Assembly: GCA_950295325.1 (NCBI GenBank) | Contig: OX485803.1 | Span: 77,331,554-77,395,553 of the forward strand | DNA from: Polytrichum commune | Taxonomy: Eukaryota; Streptophyta; Polytrichopsida; Polytrichales; Polytrichaceae | Direction: 5' to 3' | Length of the DNA stretch: 64,000 nt | In this document: one piece after another, positions 23,791 through 34,427 of the stretch | Numbering within the stretch: the first letter of the stretch is position 1 | Layout of the letters: each line of letters opens with the position of its first letter | Translations under genes and position numbers: made by a program | The notes under the pieces: generated by a model | Database searches by the model: none | Told to the model about the DNA's origin: nothing | The model's input: only the letters and a program-made list of their open reading frames with translations

Positions 23791-25388
23791 ACCGTTTGGA
23801 CTCTGCTCCTTCACTCCCATTTCTTGCACTTGTCTGGGATGCAGAGATTGATTGATTGATTAGGCAACCAACTTTACATTGTTTCAAGGTAAGGATCAGT
23901 CAGTCAGCTGCCATGTGACTTAAGAGTGTGTGTGCTTATGAAGCGAGGGAGGAATTATGGCCTTAGTCGATGCATAGAAGTAGGATAATTGGAATTAGGT
24001 AGGGGTAAGAGGTAGCTAGATGTGTGCCTTATGACATTGTAAAAGACTCGAGTGTTTGTGAATACTTGAAAGGTTAATGGAAAGGTGTTATCCACGCCAC
24101 TTATCTCACCATTAAATGGATAAGAGTGCCAATGTGAATGATGACTAAGGTTGTGTGAAGGAAAATTCTTCCCTTGGATTAGGACGCATTCAAAAGGGGG
24201 TTAATGATCCTTGCTCACACCAATCATTTGTTCATATGCCTTTGTGAATGTGTATATGCTTGTGCAATCTTATCTCTAATCCTATTCATATCCAATAGGT
24301 TATGGGCCCACCATGCAAGTGAAATGCCTAGAGATTTGATTGCTTTGAGGTTGCAGAGTGGATCTTGAGGGGTTGGCGCTTTGGAGCTTTAGAGCGTTAG
24401 AGGTGTCCAAGGGCGCATTTGGTTGTTGTAAGTATTTGTTTGGATGTATGTTTGATACAAGAGCATGTCATGTGAGTTTCTCAAGTGTTGAGAGATTTCT
24501 TTGAGAGGTTTGGAAGTGTTTAGACTTCAAAGCATTTGACTTGAGTGTTTTGAGCGTTTAAGGGTTCATTTAAGAGCTTCAAAGGTGTTTAGATTCCAAC
24601 AGCGCATGACTTGAGAGGCTTGAGTGTTGAGAATTTTTTTTGAGTGTAAGGCACATTTGAGATGAAGATCTTATTTTAATGATTTGAGTGGTTTAAGAAA
24701 CCTCTTGAGGTGTAGAAGATCTAACTTGAGATATTTGAAAGTATAAGGTATTTAAGGTAAATGAAACCTTATTTGAATGATTTGAGTATTTTAAGAACTC
24801 TTTTGAGGTGGAAGAGATCTAACTTTAGATATTTGAGATAAAGAGGATCTTATTTGAATGATTCGAAAGCCTTAAGATCTCTCTTGAGGAATAGAAGATC
24901 TAACATTTTAGAGACCAAAAGATTCATTTGAAAACATGTGGGCATGTTTCCACTACATTGAGGTGCAAACACATATTTTGAGTGTAAGAAGTTATCTTTT
25001 AGTTTGGGTTGGGTGGTTGTAGGCCAAGAAAAACTAGTTTTGAATATTTTGAGACACTAGAAGGAATCCTGTCCAAATCAACCCTCCAGGGTAGCAGGAA
25101 TTTCACTGTAAAAGGGCACCGGTATGGGTGGGTAGTGGTATGTTGCTGCAGTCCTCATGGCCTAGTTAAAAGCCGGGTGACGGACCCAAAAAACCTCTGT
25201 TCACACCTTTTGGGGCTTCTGTGGTTGACGGTCCCTATCCCAAGGGTGATGCATACCCTTTGCCCATTCTACCAAAATGGGTGGGGTGGATTGGGTTTTG
25301 GGTGACATTGGGTAGGCGCCCTCTTGGTGACGTGCACCGGAATTGGGTGCTTTGTGGTGCGCACCATCTACCCGAATCGGTGGACATA
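23791..25388. other. Intergenic, T/G-rich with degenerate tandem repeats
   Basis: No supportable gene. 24,360-24,920 contains repeated TTGAG/TTTGAG phrases (see 24,661-24,905). From about 25,130 the sequence becomes GGGT-rich and resembles the minisatellite at 27,251-27,560. The pogo element separates the two, so they were probably continuous before that insertion. Confidence 0.4.
24661..24905. repeat. Degenerate 80-100-bp tandem repeat, about 3 copies
   Basis: Each unit contains 'TTATTTGAATGATT' (with small changes), then 'TTAAGA', 'CTCTTGAGG' and 'AAGATCTAAC'. The copies differ by small insertions and deletions. Confidence 0.7.
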
Positions 25389-25593
25389 CACCCTAACCTT
25401 GATAATATCACACTTGTTAATAGAACACCTTGATTTTGTCACCTAAAAGTTTGAAACCGATTTCCATAGTGTAAAACTCCCTCGTTATTATCACTATCAC
25501 CCTTGATAATGTCACATTTTTTTTTCAAAATTTGTAGTGTAAGTGTGATAATAACAAGTAACATGGATGAAAAAAGGCCGGATGGACAACAAA

Positions 25594-26150
25594 TTCTATG
25601 GATGATGTCGGCATCTTCACTTGCTTCCGCTTGAATCTTGGGTTCTTGAATCTTGAATCTCATGTGCCGAAGAAGCAACGGTTTCTCTCGCAGATCAACT
25701 TCTCGCAGCTCCGCCTGCATCGTATGCTCTCTCCTCTCGCCGCTCCACACACCGCTCTGCCCCTCATCTTCTTGCCGCTCTCCTCAACAAACTGCTGCAT
25801 CCACAAGGTTTCTTCCTAAATGGTACTTTTGAAGCTTTGAGGCTTGTTGAATCAGCTCGGTGTTGAAGACCTTGTAATTGATTTCTCTGTTTCAAACTTA
25901 GACTGCTGGCATTCATTCTGTGGCATTTTCAGAGAATTGCATTGTGAGGTGAAAGTTGATAAATCGGTGGTTCCTGAGGATTTTGTGGCTGCCGTTGAAG
26001 ATGGCGCACACATGGTAAGCACCTTAGTTGCATTCCTTCAGTAGCCATTTCCAATGTCGATAAATGCCTCTTAACCTTGAAGATTTAGAGCTGGTAAAAC
26101 ATTTCCGAGAAGCAATTTGCTGGAGCTGCATGCTTTCGCATTAGACATAC
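25594..26150 (+). other. Non-transposase sequence inside the pogo element
   Basis: This occupies the place where the DNA-binding and first catalytic segments of the transposase should be. The + frame at 25,844-26,041 reads protein-like text (LGVEDLVIDFSVSNLDCWH, then VDKSVVPEDFVAAVEDG) that I do not recognise and that does not resemble CENP-B helix-turn-helix or DDE motifs. The 25,650-25,800 part is C/T-rich, like a 5' leader. It may be a captured host-gene piece or a badly decayed transposase. Confidence 0.35.
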
Positions 26151-26179
26151 CTTCAAGATTGTAAATTCTAAGAAGTTTC

Positions 26180-27019
26180 ATGATACTCTTAAAAGTGAAG
26201 AATACCTATGGGTTTAATGCTTTTGTACTCTCCCATATCACTATCTTGTTCCTTCCACCAAATGTGACTTCAGTTGTTCAGCCTTTGGATCAAGGAGTGA
26301 TTGCAACATTCAAAATGTGCTATAAGCGCAAGCTTGTTGCCTGGACTTTGCAACAAATTGATAACAACTCAAATGAAGATTTGGGGAAATTGAATGTTGA
26401 TGTATTTCAAGCTATGCTATGGTGTGTGGCGGCATGGCATGAATTAGATGATCAAACCAATAGAAATTGTTGGAGAAAGTCCGCCATATTGCCTGCAGAG
26501 TGGAATGCATATATAAACAATCTTGATGAACGTATGAAGTCCAAAATGGAGGAAGCAACTTTGGAATTGGGTAGACTCATCGCCGCATTAAATTTGGGTT
26601 TGGATGTTGAAGGCAAGCATGTAGAAAAGCTTTGTCCTTTGGAGTACATAAACATGGAAGGTGAAGATGATTTTGAGGTGGAATTTTCTACTGAGGAGCT
26701 TGTGCAATTAGTGCAAGATGACGAACAGGTTCTTGATTCCATGGAAGTGGACCCATTGATTGTTGATAGCAGTGATGATGAGTCTAAAGTAGTGAAGCTA
26801 AGCGATGCACAAAAATATGCTAAAGATGTTTTGAATTTTATGGCTAGCCAAGGTTCTCAGATTTTCAGCACTCATGAGTTGTTGTTAGAAATGGAAAAAA
26901 TCCATGACAAACTCATTAGAATTGGTGTTGCACATTTAACATCAACAAAACAATGTGACATTAGAAGCTTCTTTGTCTCTAGTGAGAGGTCTTTACCTGA
27001 TCTCAATGACACATTATGA
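26180..27019 (+). pseudogene. Tigger/pogo-family transposase, C-terminal half
   Basis: The 279-residue frame opens into LPPNVTSVVQPLDQGVIATF (residues 25-44), the hallmark around the third catalytic acid of DDE transposases of the Tigger/jerky/CENP-B group (Asp37 here). A typical C-terminal region follows: WCVAAWHELDDQT, then CWRKSAILPAEWNAY, an acidic stretch (residues 166-205) and a final helical tail ending DIRSFF. The first two catalytic acids and the N-terminal helix-turn-helix are not found upstream, so this cannot be a working enzyme unless distant exons exist. The ATG at 26,180 is only the first in frame. The long undamaged frame suggests the element is young or that this part was under selection until recently. 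Confidence 0.85.
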
Positions 27020-27250
27020 TGTGCTCTTGTTGTTATTCACAATTTTGAATTAGATTTTACATTCAAAAACATTGAAGTCTCGTATTTGTTATTTAAAAAA
27101 AAATTGCAATTATATTTAGATTTTCTACATATTTTTTGATAATATCACATTATGCACAAAATGTGACATTATCAAGTATGTCACACCTGGTTTATATCAC
27201 ACTTTTTGGTGAAACGGAGGGTGTGACATTATCAAGGTTAGGGTGTACCC

Positions 27251-27560
27251 AGATGGCCACCGTTGTGGGTGCACACATGCCATCCACCTATCATGTGATG
27301 ACACATCCCACATTGGAGTATATGGAGGGTATGACAAGTAGGGTAAGGGTAAGGGTTGGGTAGGTGTTGGGTAGCGGTCGGGTGGATGTTGGTAGCGGTC
27401 GGGTAGGTGTTGGTAGCGGTCGGGTAACGGTCGGGTAGCTTTGGGTGGGTGTTGGGGTAGCATTGGGTGGGTGTTGGGTTGGCGTTGGGTGGGTGTTTGG
27501 GTAGCGTTGGGTGGGTGTTGGGGTAGCGTAGTGGTAGCGTTGGGTGGGCGTTGGGTTAGC
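27251..27560 (+). repeat. GGGT-rich minisatellite (left arm)
   Basis: Degenerate tandem phrases such as GGTAGCGGTCGGGTAGGTGT and GTAGCGTTGGGTGGGTGTT. The G runs on the + strand could form G-quadruplexes. Its start, 'TGGCCACCGTTGTGGGTG' (about 27,254), has a counterpart in inverted orientation at about 32,367-32,389, on the far side of a block of captured gene fragments. Confidence 0.85.
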
Positions 27561-27562
27561 AT

Positions 27563-28051
27563 GGGATCATTGACATAATTGACCAGCATATCTCCATATT
27601 CTCCAAAGCACCACACTGTCACTTTAGCAAGACTATCATGCTCACACATGTCAGACGACCTTCAATTTCCTATGCGATACCTTCAAGCTGCACTATCAGA
27701 AGAACTGATTCTGGCATGACTACAGATCCCTCTGGACAGAATGCAATGCAAATATTGAGAGAAGATAGAGGATGATAGATCATCCTGAAGACACTCAATT
27801 AGTAATAAATGCATGACAACATCATACATCTTAGACCTTGCTCATATATACATCAACGGATGTCTGGACTATGAGAAGAGTATAACTAAGTGCAAGAGAA
27901 GGAGCAACCAGAGATATTCGCACATGACCTGCCCACTCCAATATTGAAATGCATGATAAAGCGATCGAACAATGTAGCCTTGAAGCTCAGTTGCATTGGT
28001 GACAACAACCACCAATGTTCGCATCACCTCCTCAGTCACAAATTTCCCAGC
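27563..28051 (-). pseudogene. AP-1 complex gamma-adaptin fragment (two exons)
   Basis: On the minus strand an exon starting at 28,051 after a good acceptor (TTCTTGCTAG) reads AGKFVTEEVMRTLVVVVTNA, then TELQGYIVRSLYHAFQ. A second, starting at about 27,659, reads CEHDSLAKVTVWCFGEYGDM, then LVNYVNDPM. These follow consecutive parts of the gamma-adaptin trunk, the large subunit of the clathrin adaptor AP-1 that acts at the trans-Golgi network. The intron is retained, so this is a genomic copy and not a processed one. Only about 60-70 residues of a protein of roughly 850 are present. Downstream the frame runs into the GGGT minisatellite, so it is a fragment, most likely captured by a transposon. 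Confidence 0.78.
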
Positions 28052-28199
28052 CTAGCAAGAACAGAATAAAACATTTTCCTAGTGGAGTAAAAAACATCAT
28101 ATTAAGCTTGGAAGCACAGGAAATGTTACCTGAACACACAACAACAATTAAAGACTACAACACTAAAGAGAAGTCAAGACAAGAGCAAGACAAATGGTA

Positions 28200-28588
28200 G
28201 AATGTATAATATAGACAAAGCTTCTTCAGAATATTGATAGTGCACATTAGTATCAGGAGGTTGTTGTACATTAGTATTCAACACACAACCACTGTTTTCC
28301 ATTCTGACAGAAGTATCGGTCTTTTCAGAATAGCCACCTCTTGAACATTTCTTACGAAGTAGGTTCTCTTCTTCATCATCGCTACTTAAGTTCTAAACTA
28401 CCTATGGATGTACAGACACAATAGTCACAGCACGCCAACACAAAACAACTGTTATTCTTGCCATCAAAAAATAGATCCAAGCAGTACTATATATGCAGTG
28501 ATGACTTGTTTGAAACTGAGAGCAACTCCTCCAGCACCATCATAATGATAAACCTCCAAATCCACTGTCTCTCCACCATTATCTGGAA
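28200..28588 (-). pseudogene. PA14-like fragment plus acidic exon (captured)
   Basis: A minus-strand exon begins at 28,588 after an acceptor (GTATATGCAG) and reads PDNGGETVDLEVYHYDGAGG, then VALSFK. This resembles the end of a PA14 (carbohydrate-binding beta-barrel) domain. Further on, about 28,382-28,210 reads DDEEENLLRKKCSRGGYSEK and a polar continuation, which looks coding but is unrecognised. Whether the two belong to one gene is unclear. They sit between the gamma-adaptin and methyltransferase fragments in the same orientation. Confidence 0.5.
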
Positions 28589-28589
28589 C

Positions 28590-29308
28590 TGCATATACAC
28601 AGAAGATCATGCCAGAGTCAATGTTGGGTATAGGGATGCGGATTATAATTAGACAACATCAACACGCTTATTTTCATAACTCCTAAAACTTGCAAGAAGA
28701 ATTGACAGCTTTGTGGACTACACTTGTAGATGCACAAACAAAACAGGCTTATAAACAACAAAAAATTGTGAGACATTGAATCTCAGGGAGTGCACTATTC
28801 ATTAAAACCAAGCATCACGTGCGTGCATGCCCCTTATTAAAATACCCCTGTATACATTTTATTTTTGCTAAAATCAAGCAATATACTTACAAATCTCATT
28901 GCTTCAAAATACATTTCCATACGTACACAAGGGTCCAAAAACAAATACAGAAATTGTATATAACATGTGTACAAATGTTTGGAAATGCAAAAATATGGCC
29001 CTATTATATGTATAATATCAAATCATGGATTTTTAGTTATAAAGTCGTTACTTAGTGGATGAAAAAACACATGATTCTTGGTCCAGGTATGACTTGAACG
29101 CGTAAACGCGTAAATGCGTACTTTACATATATTTTTCTATAGCCTCATGTATATCTACTTCTTGCTTAATAGCAATATGTCTCTTGTATGTACATTTTGT
29201 ACATGCTTGTTTTAAATAATACCCCTTTTGTGCACCCACGTGTATAAATACAGTTTTTGAACAGTGCACTCCCTGGGCATTGAATAAGACTTCAGAATAG
29301 TGGCTTAC
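28590..29308. other. Nothing recognised inside the captured block
   Basis: AT-rich and intron-like, with no supportable coding segment. Confidence 0.4.
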
Positions 29309-29410
29309 CAAATTGCATCCTGAGCTTTCCAGGGCCTTTAAATACTGCATCTGTGGCCTTATGCTGGTCCCCATAGGCATGCCTGCCAATACAAATGGGC
29401 TTTGTCCACC
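29309..29410 (-). pseudogene. Isolated 34-codon exon, unrecognised
   Basis: A 102-nt phase-0 exon with a strong acceptor (TTTTTTTGCAG) and a strong donor (GTAAGC). It reads [20 protein letters not shown] followed by [14 protein letters not shown]. The layout (G-x-SPF-x-LA ... [10 protein letters not shown]) is reminiscent of one ankyrin repeat, but I cannot confirm that. It has no adjacent partner exon that I can name, and it lies in the same orientation as its neighbours in the captured block. Confidence 0.5.
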
Positions 29411-29584
29411 CTGCAAAAAAATTATCCACACTGTATAATTAAAAAGTTTACAATGTGCTCTGAGTTGAAAAGAGCTCAACGCATTTGTATAAATTGAAAT
29501 AATTAATAGAGAGGAACTGTTGACAAATCACTTTCAAAACTATAAGAATTTTGTGTAGCTGAGAGTGCCTGGAACAAGACTGTG

Positions 29585-29640
29585 AAATAACAGGTTGAAG
29601 TTCGAGACTTCAGGAGAATCGAAGATGATGAAAACATGTA
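29585..29640 (+). repeat. GGTTGAAGTT repeat family, partial copy D
   Basis: A short match ('AACAGGTTGAAGTTCGAGAC') to the family represented at 7,915, 18,985 and 58,718. It lies inside the captured block, so it arrived there with the block or later. Confidence 0.55.
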
Positions 29641-30080
29641 GACTCGAACAGTTGGGGCGCAATTCAATTTAATTCAATTCCCTCCAGGATGTTCAATGTT
29701 GTTTCAAAGCTGCATTCTTTCATAATAATCACCCATCATGCATGAGAAAATAAGTAGGTGGGTACATAACTACACAAGCTGGGTCACACGTGCATGTTTC
29801 AAGGACTTGGAACTGTTGTGTGGGTGTTTCTGACGAGCGAGTTGAAGCTCGGTACTCTGATATTTCTCTCAATACCCTCTCTGGTCCCTACCTGACACTG
29901 ATCTTGGAATAACCTATATTTGTATCCGTCAGAGTAATAAAACAAGCAGTGTTGGTCTGGTACATAGGTGAATGCATGGTATCAAGGATTCCACATGCAA
30001 GCATGTCCAGATTGCATTTCTTGAAGCCAAATATGGTGAGACAAACAAATTTCACGGTAGTAGAGGAGTACTTTACTTAC

Positions 30081-30230
30081 CTCGGACGTCAGTGCCAAGG
30101 CTCCAACACGGAGTGATGATAATTTGTGGAATGCTTTGCCTCCAGGGGTGGCGATGGCAAAAACCTTCTTCTTTTCGAGGGTAGCCAGGGGAAAGAAGAA
30201 ACCCGAAACAAGATTCCGATGAGTCCTGCG
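30081..30230 (-). pseudogene. Exon-like segment, unrecognised
   Basis: A minus-strand segment bounded by an acceptor (CCCCGCAG near 30,225) and a strong donor (GAG|GTAAGT near 30,080). One frame reads LEKKKVFAIATPGGKAFHKL followed by SSLRVGALALTSE. It looks like real coding sequence from a host gene, but I do not recognise it. Its orientation matches the other fragments in the block. Confidence 0.35.
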
Positions 30231-30482
30231 GGGCGATGATTCCAAGCACGTAAAGCATTACCTTCAAAAACTCCTATACCAACAAACTCGTGGTTCTTCA
30301 CCCTCAGCTATGGCGATCCATACTCGAGCCAAATTTGCATATCTTAGAAGTGAAAACCAAAATTTGAATGCTCAAAAGCCCTAAAAATGTCAGACATACT
30401 GAAACGGATGTCACAAAACCTAGATGCTTCATAGATCCAGCAACGCCCTTCAAGTGACTGTGAACCAGAAACTGTAAGTCTA

Positions 30483-31390
<908 letters not shown>

Positions 31391-31713
31391 CTGTGTTCAT
31401 AGGATGTCTTGCGTATCATGAGTACACTTCCATTCGGACTTCCTCACAATTGAATAATGCAACCCTAAAATAGACCTAGACCAAAAGTTGATGAATGCAA
31501 TGTGAAAGTTAGGTTTTTATGCCCAGGTCTTCTTTCATACAGAAAGATCTCCCAGGATTGACACACTCGACTTATGGAAACTTATAACACAGTCGAGTAC
31601 ACAATAAGTACTGTGTTGCGAACCCTAATGCTTCCCTGATCACTTCAAGAATCACTCTCAAATCAAAAGTAAGAACACAAGAATACATAAAATGCTGAGG
31701 CAAGTACCTCAAT

Positions 31714-31850
31714 CTTCCTCTGAAAGGATGGTAAAGGCGAGTGAGCTCGGCAGTGTGCGTTAGCTCCAAGTGGTGGCTATGGACATGAAGCAGCTTCGCA
31801 GCGCTGTGAAGAAGCTTTGCGGAGGGCGAGAAGACAGAGTGCATGGACAA
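31714..31850 (-). other. Candidate 5' exon of the captured transcript
   Basis: A minus-strand frame starting at the ATG at 31,850 reads about 45 residues rich in Ser, His and Leu (SAKLLHSAAKLLHVHSHH) and ends at a possible donor (GAG|GTACTT) near 31,713. It does not match the N-terminus expected for the methyltransferase. It could be the first exon of another captured gene. Weak. Confidence 0.25.
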
Positions 31851-32289
31851 GAAAATCCATGGTGGATGAAAGTAAAATGAGTCTTAACTTTTTGGAGGGA
31901 CACACACTAATTCCGAAATAGCACACTCAAGTAGGCAGACTAAATCATCCTGGCAATTCCATGGAACCCACAGTAATTCCGTAAAACCCACATCAATTTT
32001 TGAACTCATGTCAAACCTCCATTTTAGAAATAGTGTGGAAAACATTATTCGTTTTTGTAGGAAATTGATGTAAGTGACTACTTTATTTTATTCCAACTAA
32101 GTCTCCAAGTTGATTTCAGCGAGGACCCGAGGTCTTGGGCTCACATCTTTTCCACCCTAACAAGACATTCAAAGTGACCCACATTAATTTTCCACCCACA
32201 CTAATAGGACAATTTAATGTACTTATTCCTTCTCCCTCTTTAATCTTTTAAAGAGTTCCAAGAGGCTCCATGAAAGGAAAAGACAGGAA
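31851..32289. other. Nothing recognised
   Basis: AT-rich flank between the last captured fragment and the right C-rich arm. Confidence 0.4.
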
Positions 32290-32580
32290 ATGACCAAAAT
32301 AAGAGAGGCTCGGGGGGCGCCATTGACACCCAACATGGGTGCCAAGCCAACCAATACGGGTGACAACCACCCACATACGGTGGCCACCCTCTGAAGTGCA
32401 TTGTGCAACCCATGAACGCCAACCCCTTTGCAACCCTTTGCCCAAAACCCAAACCCGAACCCCAAAAACCGCTACCCAAGGGCTACCCAAAGGGTGGCGG
32501 TCACCCGATTGGGTAGACATGGTAACCGTCACCCATGTCAACCAGGTCACACCCAACATTTACCGACCTGTACCCAAACT
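32290..32580 (-). repeat. ACCC-rich minisatellite (right arm), inverted relative to 27,251-27,560
   Basis: The C runs lie on the + strand here. Read on the minus strand the arm contains 'GTGGCCACCGTATGTGGGTG' (complement of 32,367-32,389) and GGGTAGCGGT, matching the left arm beginning at about 27,254. The pair flanks the captured gene fragments like long, diverged terminal inverted repeats. Confidence 0.65.
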
Positions 32581-32714
32581 GCAGTCGCGGCGGCAGTCAG
32601 ACTGCGGGTTACAGTCAGAATGGCAGTGGACACAGACCCTGCCAGCACCGCAGGGGAGGATTGATTTGGACACGATTCCTTCTAGTGAGAGTATATCCAA
32701 GTGTAGGATGATAT

Positions 32715-34427
32715 CATTTGATAGCGAAGCCGCTTGTGTCATTGACAAGTTCAATGAAAGAAACTTTAACATTTAAAAATTCAAAAGCTAAATGTTGTTG
32801 GTATCCATGGATCTTTGGAATATGAACGGATCCGAGGAAACTCACCTTCCAGTGCGGATTCCAAAGTATTGAAAGAGTACCAAAGGCGCGTCAAGAAGGC
32901 CATGTCCATTATCAACTTCAACTTGCATACATTAAGAGTTGCAAAGGATGCGCGGAGGCCTAGAAAATCCTTTACAACATTCATGAGACGAAGAGTTTGT
33001 CCAATGTTCTCTTCATTGACCGCAAGTTTTTCATATATGAAAAATGTAAGAAGACAACGACTTGTTAAACCTCATCAACAAGATCAAAGCCCTCACAAAT
33101 CAACTTACTTGTTAGGAGATACTCATGAGAGACGAAGACATTGTCTTAACCTTACTTGAGAGCTTGCCGGCATCGTACGAATATTTGATCATTGCTTTGG
33201 ATACGATGCCGATGAAGGAGCTTACGATGGATTTTGTGACAACGCGTTTGATGCATGAGATATCAATGCGCAAGGAGAATGAACCCCAAGGTGAAGTGCG
33301 CTCGATGTGTCCAAGTTGCATGCCAATTTGCTCTTGGTGAGCATACTTGTGTCGAACGATTTGAAGGTCTAATTCAACCTAAACAATACATTATAAATTC
33401 TTGCCATGTGAAGGCAATTTGTACGAAATACATTTTGTAAATATACATAAAGCAGATGTGGCCAATTTAGTGCAATCTCCAACAGGAGATGGTACGCTCG
33501 AGCTTTGACATCATCGCCTTAGACATTTGAACGTAGAGGGTGTTCATATGCTCCAAAACATGGTGAGTGACATGAATTTTGAAAAAAAATCTTATTCCAC
33601 ATCCTCGTTGTTTTGCGAAGCGTGCATTCAAGGCAAACAACATAGGGTTGCGTTTCCAAACAAGGGGGAAATGTGAGTAAACAAGTCTTTGGAGATTATG
33701 CATTCCAACTTGTGTGGCCCCATAAAGATCACATCTATAGGTAGTGCAAGGTATTTCATAGTCTTCATTGACGATTTTTTAAGGAAGGTGTGGTTGTATG
33801 CATTGAAGTCCAAAGAAGAGTGTTATGAGGAGTATAAGGATTTCAACGCGCTCGTAAAGATGCAATTAGAACACAAAGTCAAGGTGTTTTGGTTGGACAA
33901 TGGCAAGGGGTTCGTTTCCAAAGTATTTCACCGTTTTTTGGAGGATCATGACATCGATAACCAAACATACATCCCATATATCCCTCAACAAAATGGAGTG
34001 TCAGAGCGTATGAATCACATCATCATGGACATGACAAATAACATATTTTGATGCTCAAAACCTCGATAAGTCGTTTTGAACGGAAACGGTGGCCAATGTG
34101 ATTTACATACGAAACCGATTTCCAATAAGGGCGTTGGACTCTATTGCACCTGAGAAAATGTAGAGCAGGAGGAGGCTTTACATTTCATACATGCATGTGT
34201 TTAGATGTATTGCCTATACAATGATGCCGGATGAAAAAGATAATAAGCTCGATATAAATGATACGGAATGTTTGTTTTTGGGTTATTGTGAGGGAACTAA
34301 GGTTTATATGCTAATATGTTTATAAACTGAAAAAATCATAAAAAATATAGACGAGGTACTCATGGAGGATAGCATGAGCATTAGAACAATTTGGAGATCC
34401 GTCAAAGTGAGAGAAATGAAGGCCCTA
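32715..34427 (+). mobile_element. Ty1/copia retrotransposon remnant (gag to integrase)
   Basis: Copia gag text is spread over shifting frames: LVSMDLWNMNG near 32,795, YQRRVKKAMSIINFNL near 32,875, then LESLPASYEYLIIALDTMPM near 33,157. A GAG-pre-integrase segment follows (HHRLRHLNVEGVHMLQNMV with CEACIQGKQH, about 33,500-33,645). The integrase core is open at 33,689-34,051 (LCGPIKITSIGSARYFIVFI, DDFLRKVW, LDNGKGFVS, PYIPQQNGVSERMN). The C-terminal integrase part continues to the LTR insertion (VFRCIAYTMMPDEK, FLGYCEGTKVY). Numerous frameshifts and stops make it dead. No reverse transcriptase or RNase H was found beyond the insertion. Its own LTRs were not found. Confidence 0.88.

Larger units (their letters stand above)
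25389..27245 (+). mobile_element. pogo/Tigger-type DNA transposon, 1,857 bp
   Basis: The 25-bp terminal inverted repeats (25,389-25,413 and 27,221-27,245) differ at one position and begin CACCCTAACCTTGATAAT. A TA dinucleotide flanks each end (25,387-25,388 and 27,246-27,247), the target preference of the Tc1/mariner superfamily. Second inner copies of CTTGATAATGTCAC lie at about 25,503 and 27,162 in inverted orientation. The element carries the C-terminal half of a Tigger-type transposase (26,180-27,019). The first half of the enzyme is missing, and unrelated sequence lies at 25,590-26,150. Confidence 0.9.

Noticed and set aside
27197-27649. 150-codon minus-strand frame rich in Pro/Thr/Gln
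   Set aside because: Only its first part is a gamma-adaptin exon. The Pro-rich continuation is the translated GGGT minisatellite.
29080-29110. tRNA T-arm-like text on the minus strand (GTTCAAGTC)
   Set aside because: No D-arm, anticodon arm or acceptor stem can be drawn around it.
32339-32776. 145-codon + frame before the Copia remnant
   Set aside because: Most of it is translated ACCC-rich minisatellite. Only the last few codons belong to the Copia gag start.
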